A stretch of DNA of 64,000 nucleotides from NCBI RefSeq assembly GCF_907165205.1, contig NC_058196.1:16472501-16536500 (forward strand), given 5' to 3'. The notes beneath the pieces are model-generated. The model had not been told where the DNA came from and made no database searches. It saw only the letters and a program-made list of their open reading frames with translations. The DNA is from Coccinella septempunctata. Taxonomy: Eukaryota > Arthropoda > Insecta > Coleoptera > Coccinellidae. A program made the position numbers and the translations under genes. This document shows positions 20,754-31,974 of the stretch, piece by piece (position 1 is the first letter of the stretch; the number at the start of each line of letters is the position of its first letter).

Positions 20754-23700
20754 GAAATATCCCGCTCATCGAATGCTATATGCTAATTGAGTTTGTATAG
20801 ATGAGTACTATAAAGGTAAAAGGTAGGTATATTCAAAAACGTTCAAATTCAATTTCACATGTTTCTGCTCATAAAACTCGAATGATACATTGAATTGATA
20901 TATGTGGATCGTGTTCAAACGGAAACATCAATATTTTCATATCAATTAATGCAGAATTAAACTAATTAAGTTGTAATGCTACATCGGAAGCCATCTGTTG
21001 AGTAACACATGAAATAACTTTCACCCATCTATTGTGTTACATATTGTTATGTTATAGATATTCTTCGTTCCTGGTATCATTTCTGTATCGAGCACGTTAG
21101 GATAACATCGTAATTGCTATTGTTGCTCTGAAATAGGAGGCAGTAATACCAATTTTGCCGGTTCTACGTTGACGGATCAAGATAATAATAATAATTATAA
21201 TAATAACGCTGCTTACGATGGTAGGTGGTACGCAGGGTGTTTTCAAAGGTGAGGCTTTTTTAGAGAAGGTAGATTTAACGAAAATAAGTCGTTTTTTCTA
21301 TATAAAATATTCAAGATGGCTGAGCTACAACCCCTACAAGTTCCACAAAATTTCATCAAAGTTCAAGTACGGGACTGTAGAAGGTGACTACGGTATCGGA
21401 AAAACGAAACAAAACATAAACCTATGGATGGACAATGAATGGTTCAGTACATTCGCGTTTATCTGATTAGTAGCATCAGGTCACTTGGAAGAATAGTTGT
21501 ATTGTGCTTATGTCGATAAAGTGCTATTATTGTTACCCTATTGTTGGAGCGATTGAACAAGAAGATTGTGATACCCATTGTGAAAAAATTTGTGAATAAT
21601 TTAGACGAATATTATTGGTGGATACTAATATTCTTTTTTTATACTTGCGTCCTAAGTCTTTTTCTGTCAGTTGATATCGAAATAAGCCATTTCATAAAAT
21701 CGTGTAAGTCACTGAATAATGAGAAAAATTCGACAATCCTAAGTTTCCATTTTCATTTCCACGTTAATCTCGAACTGTCCAATATCCTAAACGAAACCAT
21801 ATTGTTGAGTCAGCCATCAGGAAATAATTTTTTTCCCATTCCTTTGCAATAATTCAGAAAACAAATGATCTAGGGTCGTATTAGGATCTATTTCAGTAAT
21901 CATTTTCAATTTTCTTTCAATGTTGTCATTTTGAGAGTTTTTTATAGGTCATTTTTGGTGAAACGCTTTACTTTGACCAGTTCTATCTTCTGTAAAAAAA
22001 AAGGCTCGCACCTTTAAATACACCCTGTGGCTAATTGATCAATTGCAGTATTTTTATCTTAATTTTCAGAACACCTCAAATTTCGAACGAGTAGATAATG
22101 TTAGATCCAAGATATCCTATGGAACCGAAAAATCGGGAACTAAGTCAGTGAAAAGTATTTACCATGATTGTGTTTGATCTGGTGAGTGTTTCTCTAATCC
22201 GAAAATTTCATTTGTATTGGAATTGGAAAATCTATTATTCCATATTTCTAGGAAAAATTATAAAAGTTCCGGAGAAACACAAGTGCTAGGAAATATTTAT
22301 ATAAATATGTAATTTTGCCTCTCATTGGATATTTTTTGCTCTTTTCAAATATCTCGATCAAATTCCAAAATTTTAATTCACAGGGTGTTGAATTCCAGCT
22401 GGAAGAAGTCCCATATTTTTCAAATACGGACCTGGAATTTTTTATCAATTTAAATGTAAATCTATCGACCTGTGTAAGTGAATCATATATTCCAAATATC
22501 AACCGACCGACTATACTGGTTGGTTCAAAAGTTATGAGAAATTCAAATTTTAGGTGAATACATGAAGCACCCTGTATCTCGGTTATGGAATTGATTAGAC
22601 CTGTCTATTATGGGTTTTTTTGGACTCGCCTAGGGTAGCTCTAGCTCAGGTTATCTTATGTTCATTTAGAAACGAAACACCCTGTAGATTATTGATAAAA
22701 CTTCGTGTACCGAAATTAATTTTTTGCTCGTTGAATTCTCCAGGATGATCAAGTTTCTCAACTATAAAGGTAATAAAAGAGAAAAAGATTGCTCATAAGA
22801 AGTGGAAACGATTCAAAACATCTATCCAGAATTGATACTTTGTAGGAGTCGTTGAAAATTTCTGATAGAATCCGACTAGAGAAAGTACCAAGACTCTGTT
22901 GAGTATTTCGTTAGTTCTAATCGGGAATTTTTGTGGCAAGTCGCAAAAAATTAAAGAGGTGCTCCATTTCCGATTACGACGATACAAGAAAGGAATTCAA
23001 ACAGGGTTATTACTAATCATCAGACTCTGCAGGGAAGTTTTCTGATAAGTTAGCTTCTGTCCGTGTTCAATCCACCTTACCATTACGCTAGGGAATGTTA
23101 AAATGTAGAATCGTATTGTATACCGCCTAAAACTATCAAAAAAAAATCAAAGAATTAGCAAATAAATTCCAGGACAGGAAAATCAGCCTACGTGATTACT
23201 AAAGTATTCTAATATTAGGTTAGGATCAGTTATTTGGAACCCATGCTATAATATTTATATCAATAGATCAGCTCATTAGGTACCTATGTAAATGGGAAAT
23301 TTCATCAAAATTGCGTTGATAACAACTGACGAATTATGAAGAATTTGAAATTGTCGAACCTTACCTACAGATCAACGAATGATGAGAGATGTGAAGTTCA
23401 TATGCAAAATTATTAATATCTCATACCGCTGCGAACTTGTTGGTATGTTCACCTTCAACTTGCCATCATACGCGAAATAAATTTTTGTTTTATATAAGTC
23501 GATGCTCTACAATAATAACTTAAATTCACCTCTGATTAGATGCCTCAAGTCAAGCCTCTTTATGAAAAATAGTCGAGTTATGTTATAAAATTGTTTTCTT
23601 CTGTGTTTCGATCTATATTCTAGAGATCCATTATTACAACAGTTTTATCTTTCTTTGTATTTTTTATTAAGCACCACTTTAACCATCAGTGAGAACATAT

Positions 23701-25717
23701 TATATTTTTTGCTTTGTCCTTTCATGTACTCCATTTGAATATGAATAAATAAAAATAAGTACCTAAATAAATAATTATACTTACTCACCTGATTAATCCA
23801 GCAGAGTAGATGAACGAATATGTAACAATAAGATTTTTTCTCACTGGTCACTGCACTGTGTATTCAAATTGAATTTCTCCGATTCTGGCAAGAAGCAACA
23901 CAGGATGGTCTAAACGAGAGTGAAGAGTTTGTCAGTGTATCGAGAATTTTTTATTTTTACGATGCAATTGCAAGTTATGTTTACTGGCCATCCGGGGCAT
24001 CTTTAGGGTTGCTTAATGTTAGCAGTATGGGTCGGAACCTTTGTAATTTCGCAGTTCACATTCCTGGTTTCCATCTGTTGAATAAACCGGGCTAAAATAT
24101 TTGTTTATTTCGGTGTTCGTGTATTCGTTTATTTCTGTGAAGAGAAGAATAGAAATTTGAATTATTCATCGCTGTTTGGGAATGGAACCAATTCTTGCTG
24201 ATTACTGCTATGAAGAAATTCAGTCTTCATGATAATTATGTCACAAAAATATGCCTTCGGAAGCCACCTCACAGCGATGGGCCAAAATTAGAGGAATTAT
24301 TGGTTTGCCCCACCTGTTGATCATGTTTTATAGATATGTAATTGTTTTGTGGTCAGACGGCTCTAAGGAATAGAGCACTCCATGAAAATGTACCTATTTA
24401 GATATTTTTAATTGCAAATATTGCAATTTCTTCTTCAACGAATATTCTGTTGAATGGATTCAACAATTTTAACATATTCGGCCATTCCAAATTGTCATAC
24501 ACAATGATGAAATTTTTTGCAATCGATAATACACCTCGTAATACTCAAATATGGAAGGAAAAAAACTAGTTGTCTGATGTAAGTAGGTGTTCAATATGAT
24601 TTTCTCGACTTTCTATAACCTTTATGAGGCTCTAACTGTTCGTATCATTACATGAGGATTTTTGCGAATTTTATCGCAAGCACCATTCATTCAATCTAAT
24701 AATATTTCCTTTGTCAGAAAAGATATCTGTTTCATAGAACTTGGCCTTCAAATAACCACAAAGAAAGAAAGAAACCGAGAGGTGTCGAGTATAGATCTAG
24801 CTGTCCAATCCACCTGTCTGCATATTCTCTATTAGTAAATTTGTGAGACTTTATGAATATTTGTAACTCTACTCAACTTAATAAAGGGTCCTGAAATAGT
24901 GATGGATATTTTTTTTTCTGTGCATAAATATGATCAATGTTTCAATAACAAAGAGTAATAAGACCAGACCAATAGATATTCATATAGATTCGATAAATGC
25001 AACAACGGAGTCAATGGAGAAGAGTACGAAAGAGCATTTATAACACTTCTTCGAATTTTCAATCATTAACTTCACTAAAAGAGCTAATGAGGGGAAAATC
25101 AATTCGGATAATTAATTACTTCAGGTCCACGTTGTCCATAAAAAGCGATTCATTCAAAAACTTCATACAGGATGTTTTTCACTAGTTTGGACTTGAATAT
25201 AGCCTCAATGAGTCCGGTCCTGAGTTTTGTCAAATTTTAAGGTCCCGTTTTATTGAAACTAATAACGTTAACCTGATGATGAATTTTCAGTCGAATAGAT
25301 CAATATCAGGAGTTATAGCGAAAGGAAAATTCAGAAAACCCTCTAGCTGTATATCGGAAACGGAGTACCTAAGAGACACATATGCGGGGTGTTTTTGAAC
25401 TCAGCTCAATGCCACGGTTTATGCCATCTATGGTGTTATAATTATCAGAGGTGGGCGTTAAGGCCGTTCAGTAAGCTGAAGGTATTGAAAATTCGTCTTA
25501 GTTAACACACAGACTCTTAGTTTATGAAGGCTTACCTATAATACGAATAAATATGCGTCGATGTAAAAATATTATATTTAAATTATCTTATACCGGGACA
25601 GCGCGTACGCAGTCCCGACTACCAAAAATTACGCGCCCGAGTTATCCGCATTAGGGATAATCGCAGAGGTCAGCCCGATCGAAGTGCAATGAAAGGGCCT
25701 CACTCCGGGGGAACCAC

Positions 25718-25728
25718 CTTATTGATCA
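25718..25728. repeat. Target-site duplication, left copy
   Basis: CTTATTGATCA, identical to 30192-30202. It could be 12 bp if the following T is counted. The sequence is U1 nucleotides 27-37. The uninterrupted units carry it once. Confidence 0.95.
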
Positions 25729-26142
25729 TACATACATACACAAAATCTTTATTAACATATTTACAGAATAAATTATTTACAATACAGTTCTCTATTATAA
25801 TATACAATGTATAGTTCCTACAAATGAATGTTCACCTAATTTTCTGAGAATTGTGGCTGGTAGCCTTGTAAAAAGATATATACAGGATTGCTTTCTAGTT
25901 AGTCATATTTTTAAATCATTTGAATTGATGTTGGCAGGAAAATAAAAAAAAAAACCTGCTTTAGTGAATCAATAGCTAGAATTGCCATAAGGCAATCCTT
26001 TCCTAATACATTTCATGCTATGGCATGAAATCTGTTAGGAAGTTTTTGTATGCGAAAAACTCGATTGTTCGATTGGGTTAATAAGGATATTCCTTATTCA
26101 GTATCTGAAGGAATTCAGATAGTTAGATTCATCTTAGGACAT
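25729..26142 (-). other. LINE 3' untranslated region and tail
   Basis: 414 bp after the ORF2 stop. It ends at the target site with a TGTATGTATGTA microsatellite tail, preceded by AATAAAG. A palindrome-like pair TTTCATGCTATGGCATGAAA lies near 26010-26029 and could form a 3' hairpin recognised by the element's RT. That role is inferred only. Confidence 0.75.
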
Positions 26143-28854
26143 TTAAGATCGATCCTGATTGTAAGGTACAAATACCTCATTGTATATGACAAGATGCTCA
26201 TAAGGGAGCACATGCTTGTCATTTGGGTTTTTGTTGTTAAACCGTGTTGAGGTGATTTTATTGACAGGATCGCTTACATAACGAGATTTTTCATAGAACT
26301 TCGAAGATATGTTATTGATATGATCTTTAACCATTTCGATTTCTGATGAGTCATGCAGTTCAGAGATTCTTGTGAGAATATTTTTATTCAAAATTTGTCT
26401 GAGTATTTTGTTTTGAAATGTTTGTAGCGGGCTCATGGGTCGAGGTTTCAAGTGGCACCACGCTGGTGCGGCGTATGTTATTAATGGTCGGATAAGGGTT
26501 GTATATATAAGTTTTTTGTTTTGAAAATTTAAATTACTGTTTTTGCGCAACAGGGGATGAAGGATTTTTTTTGCGGCATATGCTTTTCCCATTCTTTTTT
26601 CTATATGTTTTTTGAAATTCAGCCTAGAATCTAGCTCCATTCCCAGGTATTTCACTGTGTGCTTTTGGGTGACTGCTTGGTTGTTTATTTTGAGTGGGAA
26701 TGGTATTTTCGTGTCATTTATTTTTCGGCTGAATATTATCATTTCCGTTTTTTTTTCATTTACACGAATTTTCCAGGTTTTGTAATAATTCATGAGGATG
26801 TTCACGTAATATTGGAGTAGTTTAGTTGCTACAGTGGCGCTAAAAGAATGGGCATATATCGCAGTATCGTCCGCAAATAAGGCTTTTTTTGTGTTGGGAA
26901 AGTTAGGGATATCATGAATATAAATATTGAAAAGTTTAGGTCCGAGTACCGAACCTTGTGGTACGCCCGCTTTAATTGTTTTTTGTTCAGAGAAGGAACT
27001 ATTAAGTTTTACCATGAATTTTCTGTTTGAAAGGTATGAACTGATTAATTTTATTATGAAAGGTGGTAGTTTCAATTTAATCATTTTGTAAAGCAAGCCT
27101 TGTATCCAAACTCTGTCGAATGCTTTTTCAATATCGAGCAGTAGCATTGCAGTTGTTTGATTTTTATTGAAAGCTTTGATTGTATCTGTTATTATTCTAG
27201 TAAGTTGGTGGGTAGAGCTGTGTTTCTCTTTGAATCCGAATTGAAATGGGTCATCAAATGATGATTTTTTTAAAGTTTGGGTTAGGATTCTTAATATAAC
27301 CTTCTCTGTTAATTTGCTAACGGTCGACAACAAACTGATCGGTCTATAGTTGGTTGAAAGGTGTTTTTCCTTGCCGTTTTTAGCAATTGGTATGATTAGT
27401 GCTGTTTTCCAAGAATTAGGCCAATGGTTAAGTTGGATCATAGAGTTAATGATATATGTCAACTGCACGATGGATTTTTTTGATAAGTTCTTGATCAATT
27501 TGTTGTCGATTTCGTCTAGTCCCGGGGCTTTGTTGGGACGGAGTGTTCTGATCAGATTTTTTATTTCCGTGGGGTTAGTGAGGTATTTATTAGTTTCATT
27601 TCTGTCGGATGTTAGACTCAGGAATTCAGAGACTGTTGACATGATAGTACGATCTGAATCACTGTCCATCTGACCTATGTCATGAATTTTTTCAAAGGTG
27701 CTGGCCAGTAATTCAGCTTTTTGTTCGTCTGTAACATAGTCAGTTGAATTATGGGTAAGAGTAGGAATATCATTGGGGGTTTTTCTCAGGAGCTTCGTCA
27801 TTTTCCACAAGGAACCGTCTGCTGGTTTCAAGTTTCTCAAAGTATTCTCCCATTTTTGATTTTTAAAAATTTTTATTTCATTTTTGATTTTTGCATTGAG
27901 AATGTCGGAGTTTATTTTATCTTGAGGATCACGAAAATTTTGCCAGTGCTTACGTAATCTGTTTCTAGATTTAATCAAATTAATTATTTCAGCAGGTAGT
28001 GATTCTGTATAGGGATGTATTGATTTGATTTTAGTCGTTCTGTTCCTTGCGTAAATGAGAGTTTCCGAGAATTTTGATAATTCCTGCTCTAAGACTTCAA
28101 CTGAATCTATGTGGTTATTAATGACGATTTTACTGTTCAGAATTCTACGATATTCTTTCCAATCTGTGGTCGAATAATCGTAGATTTTCTTCGTCGTTTT
28201 GTCTCTGAAGTTTCCTCGTATGTTGAATATTACTACATTGTGGTTTGAGGGAAGTTCGGGTAAAGACTGAAGGTCACTAATGTTGGGGTAGGATTTAGCT
28301 AGCAAAAGATCTATTGTTGTAGGGGTGGTGTTATTGTAGGGAAAGTGAGTGGGACTAGACGACTGGTGAAGGGTACATTCGTCATTCTTTTCCAAAAATT
28401 TTAGGAGGGTTCGGCCGTTGGCATTGTTAGCATGACTATTAAAGCGGGCGTTGAAGTCCCCAGCAATTAGGGTGTTGTTGGTTGAGAGTAGGTTCTCTAG
28501 GCAACTTTCTCTGAATTTATTGGAGGGTTTATTATAGATCGACATAATTTTTGGACCGTTTGCAATTTCTATCCCGACGTTTTCTATGGAGCATTGCGTT
28601 TCAGGTAAGATTTTAAATGGCACTGCATGACTCACAAGAATTGCTACGCCCCCACCTTTATTATATAAGCGATCCTTTCTAACTACGTGGAAGCCCTCTA
28701 TTTGAAAATTGTCGGAAGGTTTTAATTTTGTTTCGTTAATAAGAAATATGTGGATGGAATGTTTATTCAGAAAATAAGAAATTTCAAGTTTTTTGTTTCG
28801 AATACCGTCAGCGTTCCAGGTAGCTAGATTGATTTTTGTTGAGTAGGGAATCAT
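26143..28854 (-). CDS. LINE ORF2: endonuclease and reverse transcriptase
   Basis: A 903-residue intact polyprotein that nicks the target DNA and reverse-transcribes the element RNA from the nick. An APE-type endonuclease occupies about residues 8-215: ATWNADG (Asn14), INETKL (Glu41), YNKPSN, IAGDFNAR (Asp133, Asn135), TTIDLLL (Asp182) and PSNHNVV (His205). The usual SDH reads SNH here, with Asn204 in place of Asp. The RT covers about residues 430-800: NKAPGLDEI, TNYRPISLLS, QFGFKEKHSST, LLLDIEKAFDRVW (Asp574), AGVPQGSVLGP (630-639), ALFADDTAIY (FADD 660-663) and VKYLGMELD. No RNase H follows. The start codon overlaps the ORF1 stop as TAATG. The DIEKAFDRVW form is typical of the jockey clade. 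Confidence 0.96.
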   Translation of the reverse strand: MIPYSTKINLATWNADGIRNKKLEISYFLNKHSIHIFLINETKLKPSDNFQIEGFHVVRKDRLYNKGGGVAILVSHAVPFKILPETQCSIENVGIEIANGPKIMSIYNKPSNKFRESCLENLLSTNNTLIAGDFNARFNSHANNANGRTLLKFLEKNDECTLHQSSSPTHFPYNNTTPTTIDLLLAKSYPNISDLQSLPELPSNHNVVIFNIRGNFRDKTTKKIYDYSTTDWKEYRRILNSKIVINNHIDSVEVLEQELSKFSETLIYARNRTTKIKSIHPYTESLPAEIINLIKSRNRLRKHWQNFRDPQDKINSDILNAKIKNEIKIFKNQKWENTLRNLKPADGSLWKMTKLLRKTPNDIPTLTHNSTDYVTDEQKAELLASTFEKIHDIGQMDSDSDRTIMSTVSEFLSLTSDRNETNKYLTNPTEIKNLIRTLRPNKAPGLDEIDNKLIKNLSKKSIVQLTYIINSMIQLNHWPNSWKTALIIPIAKNGKEKHLSTNYRPISLLSTVSKLTEKVILRILTQTLKKSSFDDPFQFGFKEKHSSTHQLTRIITDTIKAFNKNQTTAMLLLDIEKAFDRVWIQGLLYKMIKLKLPPFIIKLISSYLSNRKFMVKLNSSFSEQKTIKAGVPQGSVLGPKLFNIYIHDIPNFPNTKKALFADDTAIYAHSFSATVATKLLQYYVNILMNYYKTWKIRVNEKKTEMIIFSRKINDTKIPFPLKINNQAVTQKHTVKYLGMELDSRLNFKKHIEKRMGKAYAAKKILHPLLRKNSNLNFQNKKLIYTTLIRPLITYAAPAWCHLKPRPMSPLQTFQNKILRQILNKNILTRISELHDSSEIEMVKDHINNISSKFYEKSRYVSDPVNKITSTRFNNKNPNDKHVLPYEHLVIYNEVFVPYNQDRS

Positions 28855-30119
28855 TATGACTCATCGATGTAGTTGAAAAAAGCATAGAATTTTTCCGCTT
28901 CGTTTTTGCAGGTTGCTAGTTGCTGATTGAAGGCTTTCAGTTTTTTGAAAAAAAGTCTGACATCGATATGTTGTTTTAGTGTGTCAAATTCTTTTTTAAT
29001 ATCGTTAAATATGCCTAAACCAACCTGTTGTTCGGGGATTTGGTGTTTTTGTTGAGTTTCCTCTGTTTCTCTTGTCTTCTTCCTCTCCTCCCAGTAGTTT
29101 TTTTCTGGAATCGGGGCAGCAGTATGCTTTTTTGGTGGCTCCGAGGATTTTCTGAAGTCCTGGTTCCGCCGGTTATTATTTTTATTTTTTTTTTCTATGA
29201 TCCGGATGTATTCCTGGCATTCGGTGCTATTCGCCGGATGGCTCCCTTCGCAATTTACGCATTTTGGCGCTTGCGTTTTTTCTTTTTTGCAGTCCATAGT
29301 TAGATGCTCTCCGGCGCATTTCAGACAATTTGTTGATCCATAGCAGTTGGAGGTGGCGTGCCCCCATTTTTGACACCTCCTGCACTGGATCATCCTCCTT
29401 GAGGAATAGTGCCTTGACCAGGAAATTACAGTGAAGTATAATGTCTTCACGTCTTTCTGGAGGTTTCTCAATGTGACCTTGTTATCTGTTATTACCAGGT
29501 ATGATGGATATCTTGTGCCCTTCATTTTGTAAATGTTTTTAACATTTATGTTCAGCTCAGCAATCTCCTGTTTGAGCTCATCAATGTCTACATCAGAACT
29601 CAATCCGTGCAAAACAAACGCATGTGTTTTTTCCGTTTTCTTCGTATAGGTGTGGAATTTAACTCCCTCAAGGGTGAAGTATTTTTTTACTTTGTTGAAG
29701 TCTTCTTCTGATTCAACTAATACGGTCGATGTATCCTTAGTATATTTTATAAGGACTTTGGCGTCTTCCAGTACCCTTCGGATCACCTTCACTGTTCCAA
29801 TGTGCGAATCGAAAACACCGTGGACCACAATTGGTGGTATTTTTGTTTTTTTAGTTGTCGTTATTGTTTGTTCCTGTTCTTCTCGCACTTCATGTAGGTT
29901 TTCAAATCTGTTTTTCAGTTTTATGGTTGTTGATTCAGTGTCCATGGGCGACGTTTTGTTAATGGTTCCTGGGTGGGTGTAGATTAGATTGTCTGTATCC
30001 ATTAATCGTATTTTTTTCCGCTTGGTAACTTCACCTGGAGACTGCGGTGTCCCCATTTTGGAGATGTTGACAGTCCCTTTTATGTCACTAATCACTTTCT
30101 CACGGTCACGAAAACTCAC
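28854..30119 (-). CDS. LINE ORF1: Gag-like zinc-knuckle RNA-binding protein
   Basis: A 421-residue protein that should coat the element RNA. About residues 95-235 match the two-part RRM-like/PRE_C2HC region of jockey ORF1 (IPPIVVHGVFD, then KTHAFVLHGLSSDVD and YPSYLVITDNKVTLRNLQK). Three zinc knuckles follow: CRRCQKWGHATSNC (246-259), CLKCAGEHLTMDC (265-277) and CVNCEGSHPANSTEC (287-301). The C-terminal 110 residues are rich in Lys, Glu, Asn and Gln, with a coiled-coil-like end. It is intact with no stop or frameshift. It ends in TAA whose last base begins the ORF2 ATG, so ORF2 is probably translated by termination-reinitiation. Confidence 0.95.
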   Translation of the reverse strand: MSFRDREKVISDIKGTVNISKMGTPQSPGEVTKRKKIRLMDTDNLIYTHPGTINKTSPMDTESTTIKLKNRFENLHEVREEQEQTITTTKKTKIPPIVVHGVFDSHIGTVKVIRRVLEDAKVLIKYTKDTSTVLVESEEDFNKVKKYFTLEGVKFHTYTKKTEKTHAFVLHGLSSDVDIDELKQEIAELNINVKNIYKMKGTRYPSYLVITDNKVTLRNLQKDVKTLYFTVISWSRHYSSRRMIQCRRCQKWGHATSNCYGSTNCLKCAGEHLTMDCKKEKTQAPKCVNCEGSHPANSTECQEYIRIIEKKNKNNNRRNQDFRKSSEPPKKHTAAPIPEKNYWEERKKTRETEETQQKHQIPEQQVGLGIFNDIKKEFDTLKQHIDVRLFFKKLKAFNQQLATCKNEAEKFYAFFNYIDES

Positions 30120-30191
30120 TTTGGATAAGTTAAGTGTCTTTTTTCACAAATTTTGGATTTCAAATCATATAACACAAACTCAACTTCAAAA
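30120..30191 (-). other. LINE 5' leader
   Basis: 72 bp from the element's 5' end (TTTTGAAGTTGAGTTTG) to the ORF1 start. Jockey-type elements carry an internal Pol II promoter here, and nothing in this stretch proves or excludes one. If transcription began at the U1 start (30228), ORF1's ATG would be 110 nt in, after a five-codon upstream frame that starts in U1 stem-loop I. Confidence 0.6.
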
Positions 30192-30202
30192 CTTATTGAT
30201 CA
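30192..30202. repeat. Target-site duplication, right copy
   Basis: CTTATTGATCA, identical to 25718-25728. It joins the element's 5' end to U1 nucleotides 1-26. Confidence 0.95.
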
Positions 30203-31082
30203 TGGTAACCCCTACGCCAGGTAAGTATGAGTTGGGAAGAGTTTTGGCCGGTTTTACATTACATTGGAAGATTCTTTTGAGATATGTATGTTGAACAGCA
30301 CCATCTACTAGGACAAAAAGGAAACATCAAAGATCGATACTATATTTATATTACAATACCCAGCTTCCTATCCTGTCAGTCGCTTTCCTATTGATTCCTT
30401 TCACATATTTTTTCTTTTTAATAATAGTTCAACGAACAAGCCTGACGACAGTCTAGCTTTTTCATAGATTCTTACCTGAATTCAGAACCCAAATTTTCAT
30501 TGATTTATACGAACATAAATTAATTTACTTTGATTTTCACTTTCACTTTACCCTCCCTATGTAATGATGAAATTTCACGTGAACTAAAGTTCTAATTAAC
30601 TCGCTAGCATCTTTCGTTTTACCGCTAGAGCGCACTAAATATTGCTCATAGTTTCCATCTTGGCAAAAATCGTTGTTGTATTATCAGAGAGCTTCAAAGT
30701 TCGATAATATGCCTGGCAGTCGATCCCCCATCGTCACATATAATAATATTAGGGCATGCATCCTTTCAATTCATTATAATTTGGACCTTGTTGTGTCTTA
30801 TTTATTGTAGCATAGTAGAGTTAAGAGTTAATTTATGTTTTCCACGGGTGTAGCTGTGGTATTCTAAATTTGTCATAAATTTATGGGGATCTTGTCAAAA
30901 CCGTTTTGATGAACATATTTCACGCAGAAGAGAATTAACGATGATACTACGGTTAGTATTTTCTCCCCTTTGAAGATATTCCGACAGCTATCAGTGAGGA
31001 GGCTGAATAATGAGTTTGTTTAGCAGATTCCATGTTCGATATCTGTTCAATCTTTCTTATCAGGAATATAGCTGTCGACAGT

Positions 31083-31705
31083 CTACTGCAAAATAATTCG
31101 CCGATAAAGGACTTGTTTCAGCCGAGGGAAAAAGGAGTATGTCAGGTATGACAGCGATTCATCAGTCTGTATCTTGGTAGTAAATACCAAATTTTGTGTC
31201 TTTTCAATGTTTATCGTGAAACCGTTTGCGAAAAACCACTTCTGAGCGTCATTTAAGGATTTGTTCGTCATCGCATGAATAGGGAGTCCTTTGACTAATT
31301 GAGTACTGCAGTGTCGTCTGCAAAACAGCAGCTTTTGTCCGACACCACATTCACGTGTAGGTCGTTTATGCAGAGGCTATGAACAGAATAGGCCCCAATA
31401 TGATATGGCTCTCTTCAATATTCGAAGAGATTTCCTTCCATTTGACCTTCTGATTTCTTTTTGCTAGGTTAGGTATGATGCAAATATTTCATATGCCTTT
31501 TCTCTCACACCATAATAATACTGGAGCTTCTGTAAGAGAAGTATTCCGTGTGGGACACTATCAAAGGCCTTACCCAAGTCCATATAGGACTTATAGGACA
31601 ATTCGACGTATCCGTTATCATACGCTTCAAGAATAGTTTCCAGAACGTCGATCATTGCCGTTATTGTCGACCTGCGTTTTCTAAATCAGTTGACCGATAG
31701 AGGGC
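31083..31705 (-). pseudogene. Decayed non-LTR reverse transcriptase, copy 4
   Basis: Same remnant as in unit 1. It is about 0.9 kb from the intact LINE but of a different RT type, so it is not a fragment of it. Confidence 0.87.
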
Positions 31706-31785
31706 TTCTCATCTGATACCTGATGTATTGTACTCGATACTGCATTTTGTATACCTGTAAATAGGGTCCAGAACGATACTTCTTT

Positions 31786-31974
31786 ATCGCTTCTCGGCCC
31801 TATGGCTAAGATCAAAGTGTAGTATCTGTTCTTATCAGCTTAATATCTGATACGCCCCGCATGCGGGGCCAGTATATTAAACTGATTTTTGGAAATTGAC
31901 AGTGGTTAGGGGCTTGCTCCACCACCGTCGCGGGTTGGCCCGGTATTGCAGTACCTCCGGGATCGGCCCACTTC
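31786..31974 (+). ncRNA. U2: U2 snRNA, copy 4
   Basis: Intact and the same as copy 2. One A to G change lies just after the 3' end (31975). Confidence 0.97.

Larger units (their letters stand above)
15475..24761. repeat. Array unit 3, carrying the PA2G4 retrocopy
   Basis: 9,287 bp, that is 7,737 + 1,550. The net excess is a 1,561-bp insert minus 11 bp of U2 lost at the insertion site. U1 and U5 are complete and U2 is broken. A private T to A change (GAGATGGG) sits just upstream of the U1 start. Confidence 0.95.
25729..30191 (-). mobile_element. Full-length jockey-clade non-LTR retrotransposon in U1
   Basis: A 4,463-bp element, sense on the minus strand, flanked by an 11-bp target-site duplication. 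From its 5' end it has a 72-bp leader, ORF1 (421 codons, zinc knuckles), ORF2 (903 codons, endonuclease and reverse transcriptase), and a 414-bp 3' region ending in AATAAAG, then TTTTGTGTATGTATGTA at the left junction, i.e. a short TGTA repeat tail instead of poly(A). No RNase H domain is present, as in jockey-type elements. Both ORFs are open, so insertion is recent. It lies in the same direction as U1, 37 nt from the U1 start. It is absent from all other units in the window. Confidence 0.95.
25592..30228 (-). pseudogene. U1: U1 snRNA, copy 4, split by a LINE
   Basis: Nucleotides 1-37 of U1 are at 30192-30228 and nucleotides 27-163 at 25592-25728. The 11-nt overlap is the target-site duplication of the LINE between them (25729-30191). 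The break falls in stem-loop I, in the loop bound by U1-70K, so this copy cannot make U1. The U1 start and upstream region are intact and point straight into the LINE, which lies in the same direction. Confidence 0.96.

Noticed and set aside
29028..29303. Open frames antisense to the LINE ORFs
   Set aside because: They are shadows of ORF1 and ORF2, rich in Phe and Leu from the reverse complement of Lys/Glu-rich coding sequence.
31083..31705. RT remnant in unit 4 as a fragment of the intact LINE nearby
   Set aside because: The RT block is of KAFDSVPH type versus EKAFDRVW in the LINE, and the same remnant is in all units.
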